This document shows positions 9,467-18,639 of a stretch of DNA of 64,000 nucleotides, piece after piece. The stretch covers positions 62,001-126,000 of the forward strand of contig CALGIG010000132.1 of NCBI GenBank assembly GCA_937915865.1, in the 5' to 3' direction. How positions within the stretch are numbered: position 1 is the first letter of the stretch; every line of letters starts with the position of its first letter. This DNA is from an uncultured Prolixibacteraceae bacterium. GTDB lineage: Bacteria; Bacteroidota; Bacteroidia; Bacteroidales; Prolixibacteraceae. The notes beneath the pieces are model-generated. The model saw nothing but the letters and a program-made list of their open reading frames with translations, ran no database searches and was not told the DNA's origin. The position numbers and the translations under genes were made by a program.

Positions 9467-9632
9467 AGTTTCAAGCAAAACCTTATACAAGGTTATACAA
9501 CAAATATATAAATTGATTTTTAAAAAGGTGTTTATTTATATAAAAAAGTAGGCCGAATAAATAATGACATTTGCTGAATCATATCCTACAAAAGCTTATA
9601 TGATGTTACTGTTTGATAATCATCAACAGTAA

Positions 9633-10331
9633 ATGAATAACGATACAGACCGCTTATTCAAAATTCTTTGTACTTTTGGCTCGTTTTTTAGAGTAATTTT
9701 CATGAGTGAGGGAGGATTTAATAGTCTGGTTTATTCAAAAAATGTAATTGAATTTATAACTGTTGCTAACGAATATTGTAGTTTCCTTGAAAGGGCAGAA
9801 GAAATGGAATCAGCCGTTTTCCTCGGAAGCTTACAAAAATTACTTCCACTTCTGTATCTTAAAGCAAGTTTAATTCCGAAGTTTGAGTTTGAACCGGAGG
9901 ACGATCTTGAAAAATATGTTACCGAAGTCGAATACAATGTCATTCAACAAAATGTAGCAACCCATACTGGTCCCGGCGACGATTATCAGGAGGTATTTCT
10001 TCCCGGAATGCAATTTAGCGAATCGGCTCTTACATCGAGTATTGCTGAAAATATTTCAGATGTTTATCAGGATATTAAGGATTTGGTAATGTCGTTCCGT
10101 ACCCTTAACGAAGATGTGATGGAGCAGGCTCTTTGGGAGTGTCAGCAAAATTTTGCCGGTATATGGGGTCAAAAATTGGTGAATTGCTTAAGGGCATTGC
10201 ATAACCTAATTTATTCCGAAGACCATTTAGATGATGAATCTGTTCAGAATAAAAAGCAGAAAAGAAAAGGGAAAAGTAATGACAGAACCCCCGATTGGCT
10301 GAACGATCGGTTTTCTTATCAGGGAGAATAA
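9633..10331 (+). CDS. DUF5063 domain protein
   Basis: A 232-residue cytosolic, mostly helical protein with no signal peptide. The DUF5063 pattern is seen in the N-terminal half (YSKNVIEFITVANEYCSFLE, then LPLLYLKASLIPKFEF), followed by an acidic stretch and a C-terminal Lys-rich tail (NKKQKRKGKS). It ends 3 nt before the exonuclease gene and is probably cotranscribed with it; this gene order (DUF5063, exonuclease, RlmI) is familiar in Bacteroidota. Function unknown; a nucleic-acid-related role is suggested only by its neighbours. Confidence 0.8.
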   Translation: MNNDTDRLFKILCTFGSFFRVIFMSEGGFNSLVYSKNVIEFITVANEYCSFLERAEEMESAVFLGSLQKLLPLLYLKASLIPKFEFEPEDDLEKYVTEVEYNVIQQNVATHTGPGDDYQEVFLPGMQFSESALTSSIAENISDVYQDIKDLVMSFRTLNEDVMEQALWECQQNFAGIWGQKLVNCLRALHNLIYSEDHLDDESVQNKKQKRKGKSNDRTPDWLNDRFSYQGE

Positions 10332-10334
10332 ATA

Positions 10335-10904
10335 ATGTACAGGGAAAGTATAGATAAAGAGGAATTAGCTGAATTGCCACTTATCCAGTTTGAAGGAAAG
10401 ATTAGTTTGGTAGAAACAAAAGAAGATTATATTGCTGCGTTGGAGTATTTATCGAAGCAGGAAATGCTTGGTTTTGACACTGAAACAAAACCTGCTTTTA
10501 AAAAGGGTGTTATCAACGAAGTTGCTTTGCTTCAGCTTGCTACAAATGAAAGGGCGTTTCTGTTTCGCCTGAATAAAATGGGATTGCCCAATGGATTGAA
10601 AGGAATTCTTGAAAATCCTGAAATCCTGAAAATTGGAGTTGCCATTCGCGATGATATTAAAGGTTTACAAAAACTGAATGGTTTTAAACCAGGTGGTTTT
10701 GTCGAACTTCAACAGCATGTGAAGGAGTTTGGAATACAGGATTTCAGTCTGAAAAAATTATCTGCAATTGTACTGGGCTATCGCATTTCAAAAGCTCAAC
10801 GTATTACCAATTGGGAAGCTCCCGATTTGACAGAGGCACAGCAGATTTATGCAGCAACCGATGCCTGGATATCGCATCGTATTTTCGCATCGCTCAATCA
10901 GTAA
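10335..10904 (+). CDS. DEDDy-type 3'-5' exonuclease domain protein
   Basis: The 189-residue protein is a single RNase D/WRN-like exonuclease domain. The catalytic acids are in place: GFDTET at about residue 48 (ExoI), GVAIRDDIKGL near 112 (ExoII), and YAATDAW near 178, the Tyr-x3-Asp signature of the DEDDy subclass (ExoIII). No HRDC or polymerase domain follows, so it is a stand-alone exonuclease acting on RNA or DNA 3' ends. It starts 4 nt after DUF5063 and lies just ahead of rlmI. Confidence 0.85.
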   Translation: MYRESIDKEELAELPLIQFEGKISLVETKEDYIAALEYLSKQEMLGFDTETKPAFKKGVINEVALLQLATNERAFLFRLNKMGLPNGLKGILENPEILKIGVAIRDDIKGLQKLNGFKPGGFVELQQHVKEFGIQDFSLKKLSAIVLGYRISKAQRITNWEAPDLTEAQQIYAATDAWISHRIFASLNQ

Positions 10905-10989
10905 TAATTATTTACTACGTCTATGTTTATGTCTTACAGGCATAATTAGTATTCCTGAAATATTTCAAAGTATTAATTTTCAAGCTTAC

Positions 10990-12204
10990 ATGAACGAAAA
11001 AAACATAAGTTATACCCAATCTGAATATAGTAGGGTTATCCTGAAATCGGGGAAAGAACAATCGTTGCTTCGTTTCCATCCGTGGATATTTTCGGGCGCT
11101 ATAAAAGAAATTAAGGGTAGGGTAGAAGAAGGCGATGTGGTTGAAGTGGTTTCCAATCAGGGCGAATTTTTGGCCATGGGACACATTCAGCCCGGATCAA
11201 TCGCAGTACGTATATTTTCGTTTGAACAGGTTGAACCCAATTTGGCGTTTTGGAAAAGCAAGCTCGAAAAGGCTTTCGATGTCAGGGTAAAACTGGGGCT
11301 GGTAGATAATCCTGAAACCAATGTTTTTCGGCTTGTTCATGGCGAAGGCGACGGTTTGCCTGGATTGATCGTTGATTTTTATAACGGCACAGCAGTATTG
11401 CAAGCCCATTCGGCGGGTATGTTCCTTGTGCGTGAAACAATTGCACAGGCATTAAAAGAGGTGATGGGCGAACGGTTGGTGGCTGTGTACGACAAAAGCG
11501 AAAAAACGGTTCCGTTTAAAGCTGGGCTCAATGCTAAAGATGGTTACCTGGTTGGTAAATCGGAAATTTTTGAGGTTAAGGAGTACGGTAACCGATTTAA
11601 AGTGGACTGGGTTGAAGGCCAGAAAACGGGTTTTTTTGTCGATCAGCGTGAAAACCGCCGGCTAGTGCAGGAATATTCGCATAACCGCAATGTGCTGAAT
11701 ATGTTTTGCTATTCGGGAGGATTCTCGTTTTACGCCATGCGCGGTGGTGCCAAACTGGTACATTCGGTTGACGCTTCGGCCAAAGCAATTGATTTGACCA
11801 ATATAAACGTACAGCTCAATTTCCCGGAAGATTCGCGACACGAAGCATTTGTCGACGATGCATTCGACTTCATGGATAAAAACAAAGACAAGTACGATCT
11901 GATCATTCTCGATCCGCCGGCATTTGCCAAACATATTGGCGCATTGCCTCAGGCATTAAAAGGGTATAAGCGCCTTAACCTGAAAGCTTTTCAGCAAATT
12001 GCTCCCGGAGGAATACTGTTTACATTCAGTTGCTCTCAGGTGGTTGGGAAAGATAAATTTCGCGAAGCTGTTTTCTCGGCAGCTGCCATTTCAGGACGAA
12101 AAGTTCGTATTTTAAACCAGTTGGTTCAGCCTGCAGATCATCCGGTTGATATGTATCATCCCGAAGGCGAATACCTGAAAGGTTTGGTGCTGTATGTGGA
12201 ATAA
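10990..12204 (+). CDS. rlmI: 23S rRNA (cytosine-C5) methyltransferase, RlmI family
   Basis: The ATG at 10990 gives 404 residues beginning shortly before the PUA domain; the open frame upstream is spurious. The N-terminal PUA domain has the RFHPWIFSGAI motif and the ensuing VSNQGEFLAMGHI strand. The C-terminal Rossmann methyltransferase shows NMFCYSGGFSFYAMRGGA (AdoMet site), DLIILDPPAFAK (motif IV) and FSCSQ, where the Cys is the usual catalytic nucleophile. E. coli RlmI methylates C1962 of 23S rRNA; the same reaction is expected here. Between the exonuclease stop and this start are 85 nt without an obvious terminator. Confidence 0.88.
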   Translation: MNEKNISYTQSEYSRVILKSGKEQSLLRFHPWIFSGAIKEIKGRVEEGDVVEVVSNQGEFLAMGHIQPGSIAVRIFSFEQVEPNLAFWKSKLEKAFDVRVKLGLVDNPETNVFRLVHGEGDGLPGLIVDFYNGTAVLQAHSAGMFLVRETIAQALKEVMGERLVAVYDKSEKTVPFKAGLNAKDGYLVGKSEIFEVKEYGNRFKVDWVEGQKTGFFVDQRENRRLVQEYSHNRNVLNMFCYSGGFSFYAMRGGAKLVHSVDASAKAIDLTNINVQLNFPEDSRHEAFVDDAFDFMDKNKDKYDLIILDPPAFAKHIGALPQALKGYKRLNLKAFQQIAPGGILFTFSCSQVVGKDKFREAVFSAAAISGRKVRILNQLVQPADHPVDMYHPEGEYLKGLVLYVE

Positions 12205-12301
12205 AGAAGTTATTAAAATTACAGGAAATAAATTTAATTCAATAAAAAACGTAATAGCACCGTCTCTTTCGAGAACAATGCCATTTTCGTATACGATCCA
12301 G

Positions 12302-12874
12302 CTATTGATTCAGAAGTTCCAGCGGGTAAAATTGATCAGGGTATTTGCCCTTTAAATCGTGGAGAACATACTTGTCGACACCGTTTTCCTGAACGACATA
12401 TTCGTCAGGGTTAGAAGGGTTTGTTTTTAGTTTGAACATGCTCATATCCAGGTAGGCGCCATTCTGAATAATGTAAAAACTTTTGAAATCATTCGACAAA
12501 GTCCAGTGTAAGCCAGTCGTGGAACCTGGAACAATTCGGCATTCGAGCCATTTGTTTTTTTTTGTCTCGGTACTGTAAAAACCGTAGCATATTGTTGTGG
12601 CACCTGACTTTTGTTCATAAAAAAGCAGGTCAAGTTTATTCGGAGTTTTTAGCGCTTTAACATCGTCTGTAACGTTATTACCATCAAAATCTTCTACCTT
12701 GAAAAGGCCGCCATCCAACTTCATAACAGCAAATTCCGATAGGTCATCATCAAATAAGTTGGAATAATTTGTATTCTCAGTTTTTGACTCGTTTGTGCCT
12801 GTGTTTTGCGCAGAAGTCGTGCCCGCATATACGGCGGCAATAAAGGAAGTAAGGGCGATTATTTTTGCTTTCAT
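12302..12874 (-). CDS. Secreted protein of unknown function, last gene of the 12.3-18.2 kb operon
   Basis: 190 residues with a signal peptide (MKAKIIALTSFIAAVYAGTT, then SAQ), a short Asn/Thr/Glu-rich linker, and a compact beta-rich domain with LFKVEDFDGNNVTDDVKALK, GATTICYGFYSTETKK and LDMSMFKLKTNPSNPDEYVV. No family was recognised. It begins 7 nt after the lipoprotein gene upstream and is read as its partner. Probably periplasmic or surface exposed. Confidence 0.7.
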   Translation of the reverse strand: MKAKIIALTSFIAAVYAGTTSAQNTGTNESKTENTNYSNLFDDDLSEFAVMKLDGGLFKVEDFDGNNVTDDVKALKTPNKLDLLFYEQKSGATTICYGFYSTETKKNKWLECRIVPGSTTGLHWTLSNDFKSFYIIQNGAYLDMSMFKLKTNPSNPDEYVVQENGVDKYVLHDLKGKYPDQFYPLELLNQ

Positions 12875-12881
12875 ATTTTTT

Positions 12882-14183
12882 TTAGTTTGAAATTAAAATT
12901 ACATCAGAAACAGTTTTGGGCTGCGGCTTGGTTGAAAGGTTTTTTACAATTGAGGCCAGGAGACCAGTTGAGGTTGATTCGATAGCCGAAATTTTTTCAC
13001 CTTCAGGTGTCAAATTAGCTTTATCAATCACAAAGGTTGAACCCGATAGCTTGTACAGGTTTTTGTCGTTTCCGGCAATGAGATAAACATTGCTTCCGGT
13101 GAATTTGATTTCTTTATATGTGCGCATAGTACCTGAAGTAATTGGAATGGAAGCTGGTAAAGTCACGCCGGTTTTCACGACTTCGATGGCCGATCCGGTA
13201 AACTTGTATATGTCCAGAATGTCAGAATCATAATGCTTTACAACCATATACGGGTTATTCAGGTTATTCGGGTTTTTATGCAGCGATATGGAATGCTTGT
13301 ACTCGTTTGATAGTGTTTTGCCAACACTGCCAATTCCAGTTAGGGTTGTCAAAGGGCTGAACGAAGTTCCGTTAAAGCTGACGATGTTAATTCTTCCGTT
13401 ATCAGGCGAATAATCATAACTTAAGTAAGCCCAGAAGATTTTATCCGAATTTCCAGCCTTCGATGCATGATTTGTTGAATTCATATCTTTATAACTATCT
13501 TGTCCGTAGTCAATTTGGGAAACTAAAGAGCCGGTCCACTTCATCGTCGCCGAATCATATTTGTAAAGCATTGGGCGACCATAATTCGAATTAAGTCCCA
13601 TACTTAGCATGACATACTGCCCGTTCAGCAAAAACATGTATCCCTGGTTGGCCTTATCGGCGTATGGCCCATTATGGGTATTCAATGAATGGTTGTGAAA
13701 GGTTCCATCGACAAAGCCGTAGGTTCCGCCAAACATTGAACTCCCATAGCTATACGAAACCAAATGATTATTGACAATTTCGAATTCGTTACCCAGGTAA
13801 ATCGAGTTAAACCCAACTCCTCCACTTTGAGCAACCACATAATCGCCTCTACATCCAATAAATCCGCCTGAAAATTGCATGAAAATGGCAGGAACCGAGT
13901 ATTGGGCAATTACTGATATTTCGTTGTTCGATTCAATAATCTTGTAAATTTCAGCCGTATGGTTGTTATTGTTGTCGTTTTCGCGGTTATATAACCTGAA
14001 TTTAAAAGTGACGCCACTGCTTGTGTAATATGATTTTGCTGTAGCTGTTTCTTTTGCTGAGGAACCTGAATCAGTTTGTGTGTCGCCAATCGTTTCACCA
14101 TCCTGATCTTTTGAACATGAAGTAAAAAGCATTACCAATAATGCAATTCCAGAGATAAATATTGTTCTCATGATTCGATGCAT
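12882..14183 (-). CDS. SPII lipoprotein of unknown function, beta-propeller-like
   Basis: 433 residues. The signal peptide ends in lipobox FTSC at about residue 23 (LLVMLFTSCSKDQDGE), followed by a Ser/Thr linker. The body holds repeated strands of the type NSIYLGNEFEIVNNHLVSYS, YMFLLNGQYVMLSMG and SNVYLIAGNDKNLYKLSGST, suggesting a propeller. The start codon overlaps the stop of the upstream gene by one base (TAATG), a sign of translational coupling. No enzyme motif seen; a surface sensor or ligand-binding role within the operon is possible. Confidence 0.7.
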   Translation of the reverse strand: MHRIMRTIFISGIALLVMLFTSCSKDQDGETIGDTQTDSGSSAKETATAKSYYTSSGVTFKFRLYNRENDNNNNHTAEIYKIIESNNEISVIAQYSVPAIFMQFSGGFIGCRGDYVVAQSGGVGFNSIYLGNEFEIVNNHLVSYSYGSSMFGGTYGFVDGTFHNHSLNTHNGPYADKANQGYMFLLNGQYVMLSMGLNSNYGRPMLYKYDSATMKWTGSLVSQIDYGQDSYKDMNSTNHASKAGNSDKIFWAYLSYDYSPDNGRINIVSFNGTSFSPLTTLTGIGSVGKTLSNEYKHSISLHKNPNNLNNPYMVVKHYDSDILDIYKFTGSAIEVVKTGVTLPASIPITSGTMRTYKEIKFTGSNVYLIAGNDKNLYKLSGSTFVIDKANLTPEGEKISAIESTSTGLLASIVKNLSTKPQPKTVSDVILISN

Positions 14184-14881
14184 TAAAGGTTATACTGAAC
14201 GCCAAAACCTAACTGGTCGCTTTTGAATGAAGAAGTACCACCACTGGCATTGGTCCATGAGAATTTGCCGAAATCGAAAAACGCATTAACCGTCCATTTT
14301 CCTGATTCAGAATGAAAGATCTGCGGTTGTAAGCCCCAGCCAACGTATTTCATGGTTCGGGATACAGTCACATCCTGAAATCCGGTTTCGGCGTAATCCG
14401 TTTCCAGAATCTTCCCGAAACCAACTCCGTAATCAAAATGCAAACTGTTGAGGCTGGCAGCAATACCTATCCAAACCGGAATTTCGAGAAGAAAAGGTAA
14501 TTTTTCAGGAAGTACTTTCTCCAGCGCTTCATAAAAATCGCCGGAAGCCGAAAATGGATAAATACGGGCTCTTAGATTGGGTACCGACACTTTTAGTTGG
14601 GTAAGGTAGTCGCTTGAAATGAAATTGGCCATATCAAAACCTGAAACGCCGGCCAATTTAACACCGAAATGGTTTTTTTGCGACAATCCAAGGAAATAAC
14701 TCACTTCGCCGTTAAGTATGGGTTGCATTTCTTTCCCGGATACAGCGGCTTTCCCAAGGTCGTCTTTGGGTTTCGAAAACGATGTTCCGAAGTTCAGTTT
14801 TATTCCTAAGTTTTTATCCTGACTAAAAGCAAAAGTGACAGTCAAGTTGAGTATCAGGAAGATTGAAATTTTTCTGTTCAT
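14183..14881 (-). CDS. Outer-membrane beta-barrel-like protein
   Basis: 232 residues with a signal peptide (MNRKISIFLILNLTVTFAFS, then Q). The mature part alternates short amphipathic strands with Gly/aromatic turns (GIKLNFGTSFSKP, GEVSYFLGLSQKNHFGVKLAG, HFDYGVGFGKI) and ends QLGFGVQYNL, a C-terminal beta-signal-like ending. These features fit a small outer-membrane barrel of the porin/OmpW-like kind. No named family recognised. It precedes a coupled lipoprotein gene. Confidence 0.62.
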   Translation of the reverse strand: MNRKISIFLILNLTVTFAFSQDKNLGIKLNFGTSFSKPKDDLGKAAVSGKEMQPILNGEVSYFLGLSQKNHFGVKLAGVSGFDMANFISSDYLTQLKVSVPNLRARIYPFSASGDFYEALEKVLPEKLPFLLEIPVWIGIAASLNSLHFDYGVGFGKILETDYAETGFQDVTVSRTMKYVGWGLQPQIFHSESGKWTVNAFFDFGKFSWTNASGGTSSFKSDQLGFGVQYNL

Positions 14882-14987
14882 TGTAGTAGTATTTTTTTGA
14901 TGTTCGTTGTGGATTAATGTTGGAAGTAGAGAACTTTGCTGTTACTGCAAAATACTCTATTCCAGGAGATTTGAGTTGGAAAAAGAA

Positions 14988-16631
14988 TTAATGTGTGCTT
15001 AACTTGGTTACGACTTTCTTTTCGTACACATACACGAAATTACCATCGCGCGATAGGGTTGTCATGGCTCCTTTGCGGGCTTTAAAATCTTTGTATTTGC
15101 AGGTATTCAGGTCGAAAGTGCCAATGTCTGCGCCTTCGGTTTTCATTACAAGTATATTGTCTACCCTGTCCTCGTATTTAGAGGTGCGATATTTCCCTGA
15201 ATTGATCAGATCGCCTGAATTGGCGTTAAACGTAGATACACCCTTTTCGCCAACAACTACAATCATATTGTCGTTGAACGGTTGAATTTGAGTGGCAAGC
15301 CCAACGCCGCCTTTGGTAACCGGCGATTCATATTTTTCTTTACCAGTTGCCAAATCGATCGAATAAAGCGCTTTCCCGCTACAAACAATCACATTGTCAC
15401 CAAAGTTGATCATGTTCGTAATCCCTTTCCTGAAACGCTCCGATTCCCAAACCAGCTTTCCGTCGGCGGTGTTCAGGGCCTGCACGCCGCATGGGTTTAT
15501 GTTGTCGAAATCAATTACATATTCGGTGATGACCTGGTCGGCTGTGCGGGTAACTTTCATGTACTGTTTTTCGACAATACCACCAATTTGCAACAGAACT
15601 TTATCATTAACAACTCTCATTCCGGGAATGGCTTTTGCGCCTTTTATTTCAGGCGAAGTCCACAGTAATTTTCCGGTATTCAGGTCGTATTTTTTGACAT
15701 ACTGGCTACTTTTGCTCTGCATATCCAAAACATACACATCTGGTCCAACAACTACCGGATCGGCCACAGCGCCATAAACCCCAAATGTTTTGGCTCCTGC
15801 CGGTTTTCCAATGATGTGTTCGGGAGTAAAATCGTAAGCTGCCGACCATACTTTTGCCCCGGTTTTGTAGTCGTAAACCTGAAGGCCATTCAGGCGAAGG
15901 AAAACTTTGTCGCCAACAACACTTAGGTCGTAAACAAACTGACGCGAAATTATTTTGCGTTCAGCGCGTCCTATGTATGTATTTTCCCAAAGTATCTGTC
16001 CGGTTTTCAGGTCAATTTTGGCAATCTGGTTTTTTAATCCTGAAAAGAGTGCGCCCAAAAGTGAAGGAACAAAATTGACCATTGTGAGCGTGTGGTCGGT
16101 TTTGTCGAAACTGTATTTGCCCACAACTCCCCTGAATTTTTCGGTACTCCAAAGTTCTTCGCCGGTCCGGGCCCGAATGTAAACCAGTTCTTTTTTCATG
16201 GCAATGGCGAAACAATCTTCTTCACCAATATAGGTGACCGATTCTTCTGTAATATCCTGGTATTTATCAGTTGTCCAAAGAGCTTCACCGGTTTCCAGGT
16301 CCATACAGGCAATTTGGTCTTTGCCCATTTTACGGTCGAAAAGGAAGATGGTGTTTGAATTCCAGAATGGAATAAGCTCGTCAATTTTTTTCAGTTTAGG
16401 AGCTATTTCACTGAAACGCTTTTCCCAGATCACTTTACCGGTGTTATTGTCGAAAAGAGAGATTTCCTTGTCGGATGCGGCATAGCTGTGTTCGCCTTCC
16501 AACGAAGTTCCTGAATGTAAAATTTGGTGTCCAAGTTTGGTTTCCCAAATTACCGACATGTCTTCCTGCGCCATTGCACAGACTGCAAAAAGCAGGAACG
16601 CTGCAAAAGTTAAAAGCTTTTTCATAGTCAT
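14988..16631 (-). CDS. Secreted PQQ-like (BamB-like) beta-propeller protein
   Basis: 547 residues with signal peptide (MTMKKLLTFAAFLLFAVCAM, then AQ). At least six repeats carry the PQQ-domain signature of a Gly-Lys/Trp pair, e.g. LFDNNTGKVIWEKRF, CMDLETGEALWTTDK, KIDLKTGQILWENTY, KYDLNTGKLLWTSPE and SIDLATGKEKYESPV. This blade motif occurs in BamB and in PQQ dehydrogenases, but no PQQ-dehydrogenase ligands are evident, so a scaffold or sensing propeller is likelier. The start overlaps the stop of the upstream gene by one base. Confidence 0.78.
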   Translation of the reverse strand: MTMKKLLTFAAFLLFAVCAMAQEDMSVIWETKLGHQILHSGTSLEGEHSYAASDKEISLFDNNTGKVIWEKRFSEIAPKLKKIDELIPFWNSNTIFLFDRKMGKDQIACMDLETGEALWTTDKYQDITEESVTYIGEEDCFAIAMKKELVYIRARTGEELWSTEKFRGVVGKYSFDKTDHTLTMVNFVPSLLGALFSGLKNQIAKIDLKTGQILWENTYIGRAERKIISRQFVYDLSVVGDKVFLRLNGLQVYDYKTGAKVWSAAYDFTPEHIIGKPAGAKTFGVYGAVADPVVVGPDVYVLDMQSKSSQYVKKYDLNTGKLLWTSPEIKGAKAIPGMRVVNDKVLLQIGGIVEKQYMKVTRTADQVITEYVIDFDNINPCGVQALNTADGKLVWESERFRKGITNMINFGDNVIVCSGKALYSIDLATGKEKYESPVTKGGVGLATQIQPFNDNMIVVVGEKGVSTFNANSGDLINSGKYRTSKYEDRVDNILVMKTEGADIGTFDLNTCKYKDFKARKGAMTTLSRDGNFVYVYEKKVVTKLSTH

Positions 16632-16993
16632 TAAAATTTAAAAGTATAACTGAGTTTGTAATCCTTGTTTTTTGGCATTTTAAAGCTGAATTGGAATTCG
16701 AGTAACTTGTCTTTCAGCTTATTTTGAGAAAGAATATTCCCATCTTTTTTGTCCTCGACAAAAACCGAAATTACCTGACCTTTGTTCCGAAGTGTAAGTA
16801 ACATGGTGTATTCGCCAGTGATGTGGTATTTCTGGCTGAACTTATAGAGTGAACCTTCAGGTTGGTTTAATGCCCGCTCTAGTTCTGCTGTAGCATGTTT
16901 AACTACATCATCGGTTGATTCAAATAATATAGTTTTTTGAGCATACAGGGCTGCGCAAAACACAAGCAGTATTGCTGTAAATAATATTTTCAT
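16631..16993 (-). CDS. Small exported protein of unknown function
   Basis: 120 residues: signal peptide MKILFTAILLVFCAALYAQ, then about 100 residues with KHATAELERALNQPEGSLYK, LLTLRNKGQVISVFVEDKK and FSFKMPKNKDYKLSYTFKF. The pattern (a short helix then alternating strands) resembles a small TonB-C-like or lipocalin-like domain, but nothing decisive. It overlaps the upstream gene by 4 nt (ATGA) and the downstream one by 1 nt, so all three are coupled. Confidence 0.7.
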   Translation of the reverse strand: MKILFTAILLVFCAALYAQKTILFESTDDVVKHATAELERALNQPEGSLYKFSQKYHITGEYTMLLTLRNKGQVISVFVEDKKDGNILSQNKLKDKLLEFQFSFKMPKNKDYKLSYTFKF

Positions 16994-18159
16994 TTTTCAG
17001 TATTATTGGGTTCAAAATTCCATTTGATTAACTGATTTCCCATTCCAACAAGGATCGAATGGTTGTCGGGCAGAAACACAAAAGCAGGACGTGAGCTGTT
17101 TATAATCCTTTCTCCATCAGCTTTTTCGAAGAGGCGATGGGCCAGCTCAAATCGTTTTTCGAGCGAAGCTGTTTCGTAATTGTACAAATGGATTTCCTGA
17201 AATCGGTTTCCTTTCGAGTTGATGGCAAAATAGCGGTGGTCATTGCCAATCTTCATATCGGGCTGATTCATCGACATGGAGGTAAACCCTTTGCGTAGCG
17301 GTTGAATAGAGGGTACGTCAATCAGGTTCACATAGCTGAGATGATGATTGTTTTCTTGTATTCGAATATCGGGCGTTTGGAAAACAACCAGAATATCTTC
17401 ACCGGGGAGAAAGTTCAGGTTATAAACCAGGTCGTAAAATTCGGCAACGGTTTTTATTTTTTCTCCGGTTGCTGTATCGTACAAACCTACAACCTGCTTG
17501 AATTTGACCGCATTTTTCAGCCCTTTTTTATCTTTTTTAAACTGGCTCTTAAATTCGTTTGGATCTATAATTTGCGAAACAGCCAATATTTTTCCATCGG
17601 GACTGAGGGCTATCGCATTGGCCGCTCCAGGTATAGTTAACCATTTAATTTTTTCACCAGAAGGAAGTTGCCAATAGGTAATTTCGTCTTTATTCAATGA
17701 AACGGCCAGTTTTTCGTCGGCTGAAACAGTTACATCCTGAATTTTGGAGAATTTTATAATAGTTTGGCTTGATACAGGATCAATAATTTCGTAATCAATA
17801 GATCGGTCTTTATTTTGGCTGAAATCCGAAAAACCAATTTCTTGGGCTATCAGGTATTTACCAGTTGCAGAGAAACTCAAACGCGATCCCGAGTTCCATT
17901 TCCCGGCATTAATCTCGTTGATAATCTTTCGGTTTTGCCAGTTGATAATTTTGATCGGTTCTGATTTACTGAAACTTATAGCAATTGTTTCCTGGTTTGG
18001 AGAAATTGCTAACCCGGAAATTTCTGATTCACTGCTTATCAGTTTAATCCGTTCGAAATCTGAATTGGAAGTTTGACTAAATAATAATGGGCTAAATAAG
18101 CTAAATAAGGTAAGTGCAGTTAGTTGTCTGATCCTGATTTTGTTTTTAAAGCCTGCCAT
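16990..18159 (-). CDS. Secreted WD40/YncE-like beta-propeller protein, first gene of operon
   Basis: The ATG at 18159 is preferred over a TTG two codons upstream. The N-terminus is a signal peptide (KNKIRIRQLTALTLFSLFSP, LLFSQ). The 390-residue body has WD40-like blades: ISGLAISPNQETIAISFSKS, RLSFSATGKYLIAQEIG, DVTVSADEKLAVSLNKDEIT and ANAIALSPDGKILAVSQ. It heads a tightly packed leftward set (18.16-12.3 kb) and is followed by a 4-nt overlap. The upstream leader is about 150 nt and contains a stem-loop, with a -7 box and palindromes behind it. Confidence 0.75.
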   Translation of the reverse strand: MAGFKNKIRIRQLTALTLFSLFSPLLFSQTSNSDFERIKLISSESEISGLAISPNQETIAISFSKSEPIKIINWQNRKIINEINAGKWNSGSRLSFSATGKYLIAQEIGFSDFSQNKDRSIDYEIIDPVSSQTIIKFSKIQDVTVSADEKLAVSLNKDEITYWQLPSGEKIKWLTIPGAANAIALSPDGKILAVSQIIDPNEFKSQFKKDKKGLKNAVKFKQVVGLYDTATGEKIKTVAEFYDLVYNLNFLPGEDILVVFQTPDIRIQENNHHLSYVNLIDVPSIQPLRKGFTSMSMNQPDMKIGNDHRYFAINSKGNRFQEIHLYNYETASLEKRFELAHRLFEKADGERIINSSRPAFVFLPDNHSILVGMGNQLIKWNFEPNNTEK

Positions 18160-18184
18160 AACCAAACGAGTTAAAGGTTAAAAA

Positions 18185-18258
18185 ACAGAGCTTCCGTCAG
18201 TGTAATTGCTCTTAACTCAAAACACCCTCAGTAATTTTAGCCTGAACGGAAACTCTGT
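18185..18258 (-). promoter_or_regulatory. Stem-loop in the 5' leader of the 12.3-18.2 kb operon
   Basis: Plus-strand bases 18185-18197 (ACAGAG, one mismatch, TTCCGT) are complementary to 18246-18258 (ACGGAA, mismatch, CTCTGT), giving 12 pairs around a 48-base loop. It lies between the predicted transcription start near 18310 and the first start codon at 18159, so it would form in the RNA leader. Its role is unknown. Confidence 0.45.
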
Positions 18259-18316
18259 GATAATTTCTTTAATCGTAGAGTGGTGTTTTGGTATGTCATG
18301 TATGCAATTACATGGT

Positions 18317-18386
18317 CAAAAGTAGAATAAGACTTATAGGTCTGAAATACCGTATTTTTCGTAATTAACTACGACTTTTACCGTAT
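18317..18386 (-). promoter_or_regulatory. Promoter and candidate NarL-type operator of the secreted-protein operon
   Basis: On the minus strand TACTTTTG (18317-18324) fits the TAnnTTTG -7 box. About 50 bp upstream lies a palindrome TCGTA-ATTAAC-TACGA (18359-18374), flanked by two direct ACCGTAT copies (18349-18355 and 18380-18386) whose starts are 31 bp, about three helical turns, apart. A symmetric site at this distance is where an activator would sit. The NarL-family regulator encoded at 18640-19275 is the obvious candidate protein; this is inference from position. The rest of 18387-18639 shows nothing further. Confidence 0.5.
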
Positions 18387-18639
18387 ATTTTGGGAAGTAC
18401 CTGAATTTATAAAGACCACTACTGACCAACTAAAAAGAAGAGATTTTTCGCTTTCCCATGAATGATAGGTACTTTACTGGGTTTCACTGTATGTAAAGGC
18501 TGGTTTTAGTTGGTCAACAATGATAAAAACGAGGCTTCAAAGTATAAACAGATTAGATTTTGAGAAGATATTTTCTGTGAAACGAAGTGATTTGTAAGTT
18601 ATTGACTTAAGTCCTTGGGTATTTTGTTTCTTAGGCGCT

